The notes below the pieces were generated by a model, which had not been told where the DNA came from, did no database searches, and worked only from the letters and a program-made list of their open reading frames with translations. This document shows, piece after piece, positions 45,733-56,747 of a stretch of DNA of 64,000 nucleotides. The DNA is taken from the NCBI GenBank assembly GCA_003117195.1, contig BDSI01000013.1, forward strand, positions 487,729 to 551,728, read 5' to 3'. The stretch's first letter is position 1. Each line of letters opens with the position of its first letter. A program made the position numbers and the translations under genes. The stretch is from Eudorina sp. 2006-703-Eu-15. Lineage: Eukaryota > Chlorophyta > Chlorophyceae > Chlamydomonadales > Volvocaceae.

Positions 45733-48700
45733 ATGCCTTCCAGGTCTGACGATGATGATGGTGACCGTCGTAGAGCCGGGAGCTCTCAAAGAAGGCGGGA
45801 CTCATCGACGTCCTCCTCAGGCAGCGGCAGCAGCAAGTCTGAGTCGGGCACTAGTTCCGACTCAGCCTCTGAGTCACCACGACCGGGTCACGAGCGAGCT
45901 GGGCGAGTAGTATCGCCCGATACAGTCAAGGCGGTCAGCGACCCGCCGGAACCCGGGCTTCGGGCTGCGCAACGGTCCGAACCGCCCAAACAGTCGGAGC
46001 CAGCTGGGCAGCCGGAGCAGGCTAGGCCAAGCGTCTTCGAACGCATTGGCAGGGGCTCTGGACGGGGTCCTAGCGGCCGTCATGACGAAGACGACCGCTG
46101 GCGGCCCGAGGGTCCGGACGAAGCAGACGGCCGCCGCCGAGGCGGAGAGAGCGGTCACCGTGACGCCGAGGGTCGCCGGTACGACAGTCGCTGGGATGAT
46201 GACGGGAGGCACCGTGATGGCGATCGTCATGACCAGGATGACTACCAGCGAGCGCGCCGCCGGACCGGTCGGGACGATGAACGGGGCGGGGGCGACCGCT
46301 GGCGGGGTGGCAGGGATGCTGGCGACGACGGCGGACGACGCAGTCCACGACGGGAGCGGGACGGAGAGCGGGACCGCGACCCAGACCGCAGCCGCCGAGG
46401 ATACGGCGGCTGGGAGCGTGACCGGGACCGCGGCCGGGACCGCCGCGACTGGGACCGCGAAAGGGAAAGGGGCCGGGACCGGGACCGCGGCCGGGACCGC
46501 GACCCAGATGGGAATGCAGACAGGGAGCGAACCCGTACATCAGACCGGGACCGAGGCCGGGACCGGGAGCCCGGTCGAGGGGAAGCTGAGGACAGCCCGC
46601 GCAAGAGGTATGGCACGGGGGGTTTGCAGCACTTCGGTTACACGAATGTCGGCAATTGTTGAAGGGGGTTAAGAGAATAACCATTGAAGGGGGTTAGCAG
46701 CGTGAGAGATAAAGGCCGTGGCCATGGCTAGGTGTTGTCCGAACCCGAGCAAGGGTTTGAATTTATGCGTATGTCGCCTTCGCAGCCGTGCGGTTACCGG
46801 GAAACGTGCGGGCGCTGCTGACAAGCAGCGATTGTGGAGAATCCATGATTTGAGCGGACAAAACTTGATTGTCCTGGAGAGCCCGCCGGTGCTACCGGCG
46901 CCAGCACCATACCGAGCGGCTGTGGCATTGCTATCTCCGCACCCTAGTTGCCACCTCCGATTACCAAACGGATACTGGCTTTTGGTTCGCGCCTCGGTAA
47001 GGCACCTAATCGGTGCTCGCAGTGTATTAGCAGTATCCGCGAATGACGGTCATGAAGCGTGAAGTTAATTTTGCCTCCCTTGGTCGGACTGTCCCGCTGT
47101 GCAGGCGGCGCGGACAGGACGACGGCGAGGGCGCGCCGCCCAAGCGCGTCGCCGAGGCGGCGCGTGCGGAGGCGCCAGTGAACGGCGGTGACGGCGCGGA
47201 GCCGGCGGCGGCGGTACCGGCCTCGGAGCCTGCGGCAGCAGAGCCCGTTGCGCGCAAGGCAGTCGTTCTTGGTGGGTCCCTCGCAGGGTCTGCGGCGCGA
47301 GCCCGCGGGGATGCTCAGGGCAAGCTTGACAGATTTCGACAGCACAAGTCGGGGCGTCGTTGTTGCTGAGCGTCCCCAGAGCGCCACATCACCTGGACGT
47401 GGGGACCCCACGGCAACGTCGTGTGACGTGGCAACGGCAATCCCGTGTTTGGAGTAGGGCGTTGTGGGCTGTTAAGGGGACGCTTTGCTGGAGCGGCGCA
47501 GCAGCGCGCGGTGGGGTTTATCGGTTTGCGACTGCAGGGAACGGAGCAGCGGGAAGGGGGCAGCGGGGAGGGGGCTCGCCGGCCTCACAGCTACGTTCAT
47601 CTGGCTCCGTGATGCGGGCATCCTGTGGGTCCCTCCAACTCCTTCCCTGCCCTCGCCCCCTTCCCGTCCCACCCTTTTGCACTGGCCCGCAGGCAAGACC
47701 GGCGGCGTGTACATTCCCCCTTTCAAGCTGGCGCGCATGATGGCGGAACAGGCCGCCCAGGTGGGGCCCGGGTACCTGTGGTTGAGAAGAAGCGTAAGGG
47801 TCGAGAAGAAGCGCAAGCACAGAGCGAAGCTAGGCAAAGGTTCTCTGTGCAGAAGTGCCAGCGCCGTCGCTGGGCTTGCGTGCGTCTTTTGCAGGGGCGC
47901 TTCGCCGAAGAAGCCCCCCGCGCCAAAGCTCTCACATCGGTCTCCCCATCGCATCGCCAGCACCCTGCCTGCCGGCGTCGACTGTGCGCCGCGGCGTTTC
48001 ATCCACGCGGCGGCTTGTCCCGCCCTGATGCCGTTACCTGGGTTTTTACCATGTAACCCACCGCGCTCAACGCGCAACATGTCCCGGGGGCGCCGGCCCC
48101 CTCGTCCAAGTACGTGCGCAGCCATGTGTGTTCCGGTCTGGGTTCGTCTAACCCTCCTGCCTTCCCGCCTTCCGCGGTGCGTGTGCGTGCCACTCGCGCA
48201 GGACAAGACGTCGCCGGAGTACCAGCGTCTCACCTGGGAGGCGCTCAAGAAGAGCCTCAACGGCATCGTGAACAAGGTCAACGTGGTCAACCTGAAGAAC
48301 GTGCTGCCCGAGGTGTTCCGCGAGGTGCGGTCGACCGCGGCTGACCCGCTCGGTTGGGTCGCACTGCCTAGCCTTCCCCGGACCCGATGGCTGTGTGTGG
48401 CTCGGCCTCCACAGTCAGCGGGGCGGTTATGCCGCAGTGCAAGGGGCGGTTGTGCCACAGTGCCTGGGGCGGTTCAGGTCAGCCGGTCCAGGGCGCAGTG
48501 CCGTGCAGTCATCTCCTCAGCGCCCCCGTCCCGCTTTTAGGCCTGGTAGTCCTTGCAACCAACGCATTTTCCACGGCGTGGTATGTTACCTCGTCCGTCT
48601 CCTGTCGCACTGTTCTGCCTGCCGCCCGGCGCCCCGGCCCGTACCTGCTCCCCGCGTCTGCAGAACATCATCCGAGGCCGCGGGCTGCTGTGCCGTTCGC

Positions 48701-51700
48701 TGATGAAGAGCCAGGCCGCCTCCCCCAGCTTCACGCCCGTGTACGCGGCGCTGGTGGCGGTCATCAACACCAAGTTCCCCGAGATCGGGGAGCTGCTGCT
48801 CTCCAGGCTCGTCCTGCAGGTGCGGGCCCCCCGCACCTGCCCCACAGTGGGAAGGAACACCAGAAGGTTGCAAGGAGTCACCTGCGCAGGGGTGGTTGTG
48901 TGAAGCAGGCTAGCAAAGCCCCTTCTTCGGGGAGTGTCGTCGTGTCCGCCGTTGCGTGTGTAGGATCCCCATTATTCTGCGAGAACCCTGCCCCTGGACC
49001 GCACTGAGGCGCTGTGCGCGTGTACGCATGTACAAGAACCGTGCCTGCCTTGTCGGGGGGCGCTCCGTATTGCCCGTCTCCTCGTCCCTCTCGTCAGGCG
49101 GGCGCTTACCTGTGTCGGTGCGCGCCTGCCACTCTCGCCGTCCCAAACCACCCCGCCCTCCCCATGGCCCCGCGCCCTGCCCGCCTTGCGCAGTTCAAGC
49201 GGTCGTTCAAACGCAACGACAAGCCCGTGTGTACTGCCGCCTCTAAATTCATCGCGCACCTGGTCAACCAGGTACGGCGCCTGCGGCGTAACGCTGTCGC
49301 CGTACGACCGTACGCCGTGCGGCCTTTTCTCTCGTTCCAGGATGCCCGACTATTGCCCGCCACCTCCTTCCTCGTTCCCGGAGGCCCGACTGTTGCCCGC
49401 CACCTCCTCCATACGCCCCGGTTGCCGAATTATTGCCCGCCACCCCCTCCGTACGCCCCGGTTGCCCGATCATTACCCGCCACCCCCTTCACATGGCGCT
49501 GCTGCAGGGTGTCGCCCACGAGGTTCTGGCCCTGGAGGTGCTCATCCTGCTGCTGGAGGTTCCCAGCGAGGACAGCGTGGAGATGGCGGTGGAGTTCGTC
49601 AAGGAGGTGGGGGCGCACCTGCAGGACGTGGCGCCGCAGGGCCTGCACGGGTGAGAGCAGAGAGGAAAGGACGGGGGCGCCGGCGCCAAGGGGGATCGGA
49701 CGGATGGGGCGGGGCGAAGAAGACGAAGACGAAGGGGACAACCTGGGCAGAGTAGGAAGAGTAGGCAGGCGGAGGGCGAAAGCAGAAGGCAAGGGGCGGG
49801 GCAAGGGCGGGAAGGGTCATCCGAAAGTTGCTGCAGATGTGGGGCCGGAGGATTGCGCGTTTCTGTTCGTGGTAGCAGGTTGCGGTCGAAATGGAAACCT
49901 GTCCAGACACGCCCAGCCCGGTGACAAATACAGCAATACAGTCGGGAGATGGGAACCGGCCGGAAATTCGGGTATGGGGAGCGACGCGCGGCGGACTTGA
50001 TTGCGCGACGTCTGGGCCCTCCTTTCATGCTGTGCTTCCGCGGGTGTGCCCGTCCCCGAGAGATGTCAACGCCAACGACGGCTCCGCTGCCCCGGTCTCG
50101 CCTACCGCCGTACCCGCCGATTCCGGGATGGGTATGTCTGGGCCGCTTTCTTTATTACAATCCAATCTCTTCCTCGCTCCTGTGGCCCCTTCCTCACCGG
50201 CAGGGTATTTGAACGCTTCCGCGCTATCCTGCACGAGGGCACCATCAGCAAGCGAGTGCAGGTGCGCGAATGACGAGGCGGGACGGGACGGGACGGGACG
50301 GGACAGAGCGGGGGTGCAAGGAGCACGGCCTTCTGTTGGCGGGGTAGACGCAACCGCGGCTTCAGCCTGAAGTCAAATAGCCGGCGTCGCGTGCCTAGTG
50401 TCAGCTAACATGTGCTCCCACTCACCTCCACTGCCACGCCCACTGGAGCGTTGGGATCGCCGGGCGACCCCGGCCCCCCCCCACCGGCGTTGAATCGTAT
50501 GCCCTTGGCCCTGTGGCCGGGCCGGGCGCCCTCGCCGACTTCTCCTGTCCTACCCTGTCGTGTGCCTGTGCCCCTCCCCGCTGCTCATGCCCCTCCCCGT
50601 AGTATTTGTCGCCGGGCTGGGTGTGTCTGGGCTGTTTTTCTTTTTAACTCTCCCCGTTGCTCATGACCTTCCCCCTCCCCGTGCCCGTGCAGTTCATCAT
50701 CGAGGGCATGTTCGCGCTGCGCAAGGCGGGCTTCGAGGCCAGCGGCTTCCCCGCTCTGAAGCCCGAGCTGGACCTGGTGGAGGCGGAGGACCAGATCACC
50801 CACGAGCTGGGGCTGGACGACCAGCTGCAGGCGCAGGTACGCGGGTGAGGAGCGGGGACGGGAAACGGGGGCGGGGAGGGAGTCCCATGGTCGGCAGCAC
50901 GCGGAGGGGGAGTCTCCGCGTCAGGGCGTGCAAGGTATCGCACTGGCCGGGCTTGTGGCAAGCGCGCCACAGCGCGAGTGGGGTGGTGGCGGGAAGTGGT
51001 CTGGTCTGGTCTGGTCTGGTTTGGTCTGGTGTGGTGTGGTGTGGACTAGTTATCGGTTTCGTGCTCTGCTGCGGGTTCGCCGCCTGAGTGACCTGAGGGG
51101 TCTGGTCTCGCACAGCAAATGACACCCAGGACCCAGCCGGTGGTGCGAGGTCCCCCTACGCCTGGTGATCCCAGCGCAGCTCCTCCTCCCCTCGAGCAGC
51201 GCCTGATTCCCGGTTGACCAATGAGCGGCAACGCCGGCAGCAGCACCGCCCGATGTGATCGTCCCTGGTACCCTTCCTGCAACGGCGCTCATTGGGTATC
51301 GCCCTCACCCCCTTCGTTCTTGGTTTGTCTGTCGTTTCGACCCACGCCACCCTTCTTCCTCCTCCCACTTGTCTGGTCCCACGCCTCGCAACGTTTCGTT
51401 TTGGCCAGTGCATTTTGGTGCACCCTCCTTCTTCTTCTTCTTCTTCCGTGCACGCGTGTTCCAGGTCAATCTGGACGTGTTCCGAGTGGATCCCAATTAC
51501 GAGGAGGAGGAGCGCAAGTACGCGGCCATCGCGCGGGAGGTCCTGGGCGAGGAGGAGGAGGCGGAGGGCGAGGAGGGAGCCGGCGCGGGCGGCAGCGAGG
51601 GTGGGTGCGGGTGCTGCCGGATAACTGAGAGCGCGCTTTTAACTGTGGCGTGGGTCGCGGCGGGACAAAAGGGTATCCTTCGGCCGCCAGCCCGTATTAG

Positions 51701-53793
51701 TTTTTGTGCGAGGGTATGGAATTCACGCGACCCTGGACTGGGCAACAAGGACGCACATCCCTCTCTTGGACTAGTGGGGTTGGTTCGGGTGGATTTACTG
51801 TTGAAACACGCACCTCATTACGTTTCTCGGTGGGTGGGAATGGCCCCCATTCTGACGCATACGCGCATCTCCCGGGCGCGCACCTTCGCACCTCGCATGT
51901 CACGCACCCTGCTCCATATCTTCGAAGGTATGAACAACCCAGCTCCACGAACGGCCGCGTGCGCAGGTGGCAACGAGGAGGAGGATGACGACGAGGACGA
52001 CGACGAGGACGGTGGTCCCCAAAGCGGCGGCGGCGGGGGCACCAGCGGCGGCGGCGGCATCCACGACGAGACCGCCACCAACCTGGTCAACCTGCGTCGC
52101 ACCATCTACCTCACCCTCATGTCGTCGTTCGACTTCGAGGAGGCCGGACACAAGCTGCTCAAGATCGGCATCCAACCGGGACAGGTGGGTGGGTGGTGGC
52201 CGGGTGGGTGGCTGGGTGGGTGGGTTCATGGGGGATGCATCCGCGTCCTTAGACAGGGCCTGCAAGCCTATCCCGTATCCACGCGGCAACGATGCTATAC
52301 CAAGTACCCGCGTTTCGCTTGCGGACCCCTAAACCGTACCATCTCAGGGAAAGGTCGCCCTTCGGATCTCATTGCGCTGCGACCGATGTTGGCTCACCTC
52401 ACCCCAACACGAACTGCTCTGGCTGCAGCGCTGCTTCAATATGTCTACCCATTTCTTGTTTCTAACCCACCCGCCCTTGGCCCCACGCAGGAGATCGAGC
52501 TGGTGACCATGATCATCGAGTGCTGCTCCCAGGAGCGCACCTTCAAGCGCTTCTACGGCCTGCTGGCGCAGCGCTTCTGCTACCTCAGCCGGGCGTACGC
52601 GGAGCAGTTCGAGGTGCGGGGGGTGTTAAAAAGAAACAGCCCAGACACACCCAGCCCGGCGTGGTGTGGGGGGTGTGCAAATGGGCCGGCGCGGTGATGT
52701 GGAGGGGTGCACAGGCAGCGGATCACCGCCGTTGCGCCCAGCCATGCGACGCAGCCAGTCGTCAAATCCCCCTGCTGCGATGCCGTGCAGGACACCTCCG
52801 TTCCGGTGTGGTGTTTCGTCTGCACCTTTCCCCACTCCCCTGTCCGTGCCCCTATCCGCCCGCCTTTTCCGGCGCGTCGTCGACCCCGCAGGACTGCTTC
52901 CACAAGCAGTACAGCGTCATCCACCGCCTGGAGACCAACAAGCTGCGGAACGTGTCCTGCCTGTTCGCGCACCTGCTGGCCACGGACGCGCTGCCCTGGT
53001 CGGCACTGACTGCTGTGCGGCTGACGGAGGAGGACACCACCTCCTCTTCCCGCATCTTCATCAAGTACCTCTTCCAGGTGGGGCGGTGGCCACCTGTGTA
53101 GCTGTGTATCCCCACCTACCTGCCTCCCCAGCCTACCCACTTCCAATCGGCCTGCCCTCTTGACCTCCATGCCCCCCCCCCCCGCTGACCTACCGGCTGG
53201 CGCACCTGTTTTGTTCCCCCGCTCTCACCGAGCAGCCCCCCGCCGCTCTGTCTCCTCGTCACCGCCCTTGCCTCCTGCCCCCTCCGCCCGATCAGGAGCT
53301 GTCGAGCACCATGGGTCTGGTGAAGCTCAACCAGCGCCTGAACGACCCCGCCTTCAGCCCCTGGTTCGTCGGCATCTTCCCGCGCGACTCGCTGCAGCAC
53401 ATGCGCTTCTCCATCAACTTCTTCACCTCCATCGGCCTGGGAGGCGTGACGGACGTCATGCGTGAGGTCTACAAGAACACGGTCACCGCCCAGGCGGCGC
53501 AGCAGCAGCAGCAGGTGGCGCGCCGGATGCTGGGCAGCGACAGCAGCGGCTCGAGCGGCAGTGGCAGCGACAGCAGCGGCAGCGATTCGGACAGCAGTAG
53601 CAGCAGCAGCAGTGACAGTAGCAGCAGCAGCAGCGATTCGGATAGCGACAGCGACGGTAGCCGCGGCCGGCGGCGGCGGCGCGGCGGCAGCCGGAAGGAC
53701 TCGAAGGGCAAGGCCGATAAGAAGGGCGGCAGGAAGGGAGGAAGCGACGATGGCAAGCGGCGCAAATCGAAGGACGACCGGAGACGCAGCTAG
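45733..53793 (+). CDS. CWC22: Pre-mRNA splicing factor CWC22 homologue, 14 exons
   Basis: Exons: 45733-46607, 47105-47271, 47693-47760, 48202-48324, 48664-48819, 49194-49271, 49508-49650, 50204-50261, 50693-50836, 51465-51600, 51967-52184, 52491-52613, 52892-53077, 53296-53793 (2973 nt, 990 aa, phases agree). CWC22 loads the exon-junction complex helicase eIF4A3 onto the spliceosome. The MIF4G domain begins at GGVYIPPFK (about 352) and includes [50 protein letters not shown] and [16 protein letters not shown]. An acidic linker (Glu/Asp run) precedes the MA3 domain, with [30 protein letters not shown] and [16 protein letters not shown]. The last ~100 residues are Ser/Asp-rich (phosphorylatable) and end in a Lys/Arg stretch. 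Exon 1 codes an Arg/Asp/Glu dipeptide-rich N-terminus of ~290 residues. Candidate TGTAA at 54190-54194. Confidence 0.95.
49331..49490. repeat. 40-bp tandem repeat, 4 units, in CWC22 intron 6
   Basis: Four consecutive 40-base units at 49331, 49371, 49411 and 49451 share a core of the form CCCGA-TATTGCCCGCCACC. The first two are closer to each other and the last two to each other, suggesting stepwise duplication. The array fills most of the 236-base intron between exons 6 and 7, and its end is the acceptor polypyrimidine region. Confidence 0.85.
49894..49924 (-). repeat. CWC22 intronic element, copy 1 (inverted, diverged)
   Basis: In reverse complement this reads CCGGGCTGGGCGTGTCTGG followed by a T-rich end, matching the element at 50611-50648. 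It lies in the intron between exons 7 and 8. Confidence 0.6.
50121..50158 (+). repeat. CWC22 intronic element, copy 2 (diverged)
   Basis: Same orientation as the 50611 copy with several substitutions. It keeps the GGG-TGGGT-TGTCTGGGC core and the TTTCTTT-TTA end. It lies 45 bases before exon 8. Confidence 0.6.
50276..50306. repeat. GGGAC pentanucleotide repeat in CWC22 intron 8
   Basis: About five head-to-tail copies of GGGAC just inside the intron after exon 8. Confidence 0.85.
50611..50648 (+). repeat. CWC22 intronic element, copy 3
   Basis: A 38-base element starting GCCGGGCTGGGTGTGTCTGG and ending TTTTTAAC, 44 bases before exon 9. Its reverse complement recurs at 52625-52660, differing only by two T residues in a T run. 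Confidence 0.9.
50996..51044. repeat. CTGGT/GTGGT pentanucleotide repeat in CWC22 intron 9
   Basis: About nine pentanucleotide units, first CTGGT (one TTGGT) and then GTGGT, in the intron between exons 9 and 10. Confidence 0.85.
52625..52660 (-). repeat. CWC22 intronic element, copy 4 (inverted)
   Basis: A 36-base exact inverted copy of 50611-50648 apart from a two-base shorter T run. It starts 12 bases after the donor of exon 12. With copy 3 it brackets exons 9-12 in opposite orientation. Confidence 0.9.
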
Positions 53794-54189
53794 GGTGGCT
53801 GTCGAAGGGTTCCGCGCTTTGTGGATGCCATGTGTATGATGTGGCGAGGAAGTGTATACGTGTGTCGGTGAGGATGCGGCGCCTATGTTGCCGCCGTTCC
53901 GCAGTGGCGCTGCTTGGCGAGTAGGCCCGTAATCAGGTCAGGAGCGCTGGCGGAGTGAGCCGGCGTTGACGCTGTCTTGAGCCGCTGTTGTCATCATCCA
54001 GTTGACGAACAGAGTGTTGCTCGTAGTGCCGCCGACGCCGCTGTCGGCCAGGGTTCGACCGACTGCGGATCAATGGATTTAGATACATTGGGGCCGGGGC
54101 CGAGCTGCTCAGTCGGTGCAGGAGGGCGATCCGGACAGATCCGGACAGATCCGGAAGGGCCGGCAGTTGCGCCTTGTACGCCCGGCTTC

Positions 54190-54194
54190 TGTAA
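54190..54194 (+). promoter_or_regulatory. Candidate TGTAA poly(A) signal for CWC22
   Basis: The TGTAA closest to the CWC22 stop codon that I could find, about 400 bases downstream. Confidence 0.4.
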
Positions 54195-55185
54195 GATACA
54201 TCTCTGTCCTTCGCATGGTTCATGCGCAGCGTCCTGCAACTACACCGCGACCCCAATTACCGCAGCTCCAATGCTGCATCAAGGTCACATGGCGAATCAG
54301 GCGCGGTACCCCACCACCGTAGCGCAACACCGAAGCTGCACACGGCACATACGGCGCGCGGCCCGAACCGTCCTGTGAGCGCGCTGTGCGGGTCACGGTG
54401 TTGGCCACTGAGCGAGGATTGCGACGATGTGGTGGCGAAAGTGCGCAGTCACCTTTGCCCCTGAGTTCGCAGGCTCGTCGCACCGCGGCGCCGCAACCCA
54501 CTTCTCAGCGGTGACCTTCCCTGCCCGCAGGCCTCCCCACATGTCCCTGGCCGCGTCGTCCGATCTTTCGGGGCACGTCCGAGCGCCCGGCCGGGGCGTC
54601 AAGGCGGACAAGGCACCCCAGCCGCAGAATCCAGTCCAGACCCTGCCCAGCTGTGAGGCTCTTGTTGCATCCCGTCCGCCGCGAGCGTTCGTAAGGCCCG
54701 CATGAGGGAATGCAAACATCCGTTTGCAGGAGACCCTACTGCCGCATGCCGCCACACCCTGCAGGGATGGCTTTTTGTTTTAAGCGTGCGTGTTGGCCGG
54801 TGTGGCCGGCGGGCGAGGGGGAAACCCCCACGAACAAGTTCCAGCGTGGCGTCAGATGCTTGGCAGCACGGCCTGGTGCGTGGCTGCGGTCAAGGCCCAT
54901 CGGCGCTGATTGTTCGGTTCGGTGGACTTCCAAGGCACGACGAGCGGCCGCCTCCAGCCGGGAAGCGGATGGAGGATGTGCACGGCCTGGCGGCGACCGA
55001 TGAGACTAGAGAGCCTGTACGGCATGGAGGTGCACCACCCGCAGGTGGAGAGGGCCTCACCGGACGGTACGTTCTTTGGCGGCCCCAGCAAGAAGTAAGG
55101 CAAGGAGCACTCAGACACGCTCAGACAGGGAGCGGGCGGCAGGTATTAACAAACCAGCAGGTGAGGAAGCCTCGGCTGTCGCCGG

Positions 55186-55225
55186 GGCTGTCACCGATGA
55201 CCCGCGGGGTCCGCTGTAACATCCT
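55186..55225 (+). repeat. 40-nt dispersed repeat end, copy 2
   Basis: Matches 40407-40446 at 38 of 40 positions and runs into an (AAT)n-like tail (AATAATAATAA), typical of the 3' end of some non-LTR elements. Sequence upstream is not shared with copy 1. Confidence 0.75.
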
Positions 55226-56747
55226 AATAATAATAAACCAGCAGCAAAAGACTTGGGGTAAGTCGCCTTGGGTTGCCGGGACGTGGCCGAATGCAGGGTG
55301 AAGGGCCAGATGGACGGCAGGCAGAGGGAAGTTCGGCTGACGCAGTTGATTGGTGCAATGAGGTGGATGAGGGCGAATGCGGGTGGTCCTGCCGCCAAGC
55401 GCGCGGCCTAACACAGCCGTTATGTAAGTAAAGGAAACCGCAAAATATTGTTGTCCGACCTCGATGCGGCGCGCATCTGCCTGCAATCTTCGGTTTTTGC
55501 CTACCCGCCGCGTGCCCTGCCCACAGTAACGCTGCGCCAGGCATTGCCTAGGATGCGCCTGAGGGCGTTGGGCCCGTCACATGGGCTTGGCGCTACGACC
55601 AATGCAAGCTGGAAATCGGCGGGCATCGACTTTTAGGTGGTGCGTTTGGGCAGCTGTGCAGATGGCTTCAGTTCAGGGTCTGTAGAAGGCGTCGAGTCAC
55701 TTGCAATCGTGTACCGTAGTCCATTACACAGCTGCTTTGGAGCAATGAGAATGCATCGCGTGAGAATACTGGTTGTGCAGCGTGGGAAGCGGCTCCTTGG
55801 ACGAACCACGAAAAGGAACGAAAAGTTTCGGTTTTGCAACCGCGTAGCTTACGGCGGCAGAGCGTTATTTGGTCGAATTCACACGGTCTGGAATTTGAAC
55901 ATCATTTTATACCATTAGCTGGTGCCCAGGCTCCCAAATGCGCTGCCGTTATGATAACTGGCGGAACTTGTATCACGAATGACGAAAACCGACAGCATCC
56001 AGGCCAACCAACGCTCCAATTCAGGGCACTGCAGGTTGTGTTTATGTGAAAAGATATTGATACAAGATAGTGCGGCGATATGGGAGTGAGAAGGTCTCTA
56101 TGTAACCGTCCGTACGTCCAACACGTTCTTTCTTGCGGAAAACGGTCATCCTTGATATTTCGACACCGCACAACTTTCTTTTTCTTGTTGACAACTCATA
56201 TATGACGCACGCTTACCCCGGACCCTAGTTCAACCGGGCCTTTGACTCAAACTGAACACTGAAATATCTCGATATAATATAACCTGTATTTAGTTCTAAT
56301 GCGGTGAATAAAAGTTGTACGCATTTGTGAAATCCGGCAAGAGCCACCTGCGAGTCGACAGGCTATTGCTGGCCTAAACTCATCACGGTCGATTTTGGGA
56401 GCAAATTTGATGTAGGTTACTACCGTCCTGGTCAAGGCTCTGGCCGCAGGTGTGAAGGTCGGGTTCGGGCGTAGCAAGCGTGACGCTTCGCAGCCCCGGC
56501 CGATTTTTGAGCAGTAACAAATGGAGGTCTGTGCGAGTAAATCCTCGCCGCCCCAAGCAAAGTCGCACCACGGGAAGGCTTGTGTTCGCACTTGGCACCG
56601 ACGTCTCGGTCGCTCCCAACGCCTCGCGACGCAGGATGCATCAGCTGTCGTGGATGCGCATCACCTGATATGTATCTCTTAGCTATATACCCAGTCTGAA
56701 GCCTGTGGGCGTCGGCGTCTGCAGCACCGGTCCTCAGCGTAGGGTCG

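Larger units (their letters stand above)
53794..56747. other. Intergenic region between CWC22 and the 56.7 kb gene
   Basis: The left part is the CWC22 3' UTR (TGTAA at 54190-54194). A small open frame at 54910-55098 ends in a Lys-rich FFGGPSKK stop and is followed within 90 bases by the 3' end of a dispersed repeat. It has no recognisable family and may be a retroelement remnant. The stretch 55.6-56.7 kb is A/T-rich and probably holds the promoter of the next gene. Confidence 0.45.

Noticed and set aside
47485..48540. 351-codon plus-strand frame in CWC22
   Set aside because: Mostly intron read-through; only 47693-47760 and 48202-48324 are conserved exons.
51255..52697. 480-codon plus-strand frame reading through CWC22
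   Set aside because: It reads across introns of CWC22. The homologous protein requires removal of 51601-51966 and 52185-52490, which have proper splice sites.
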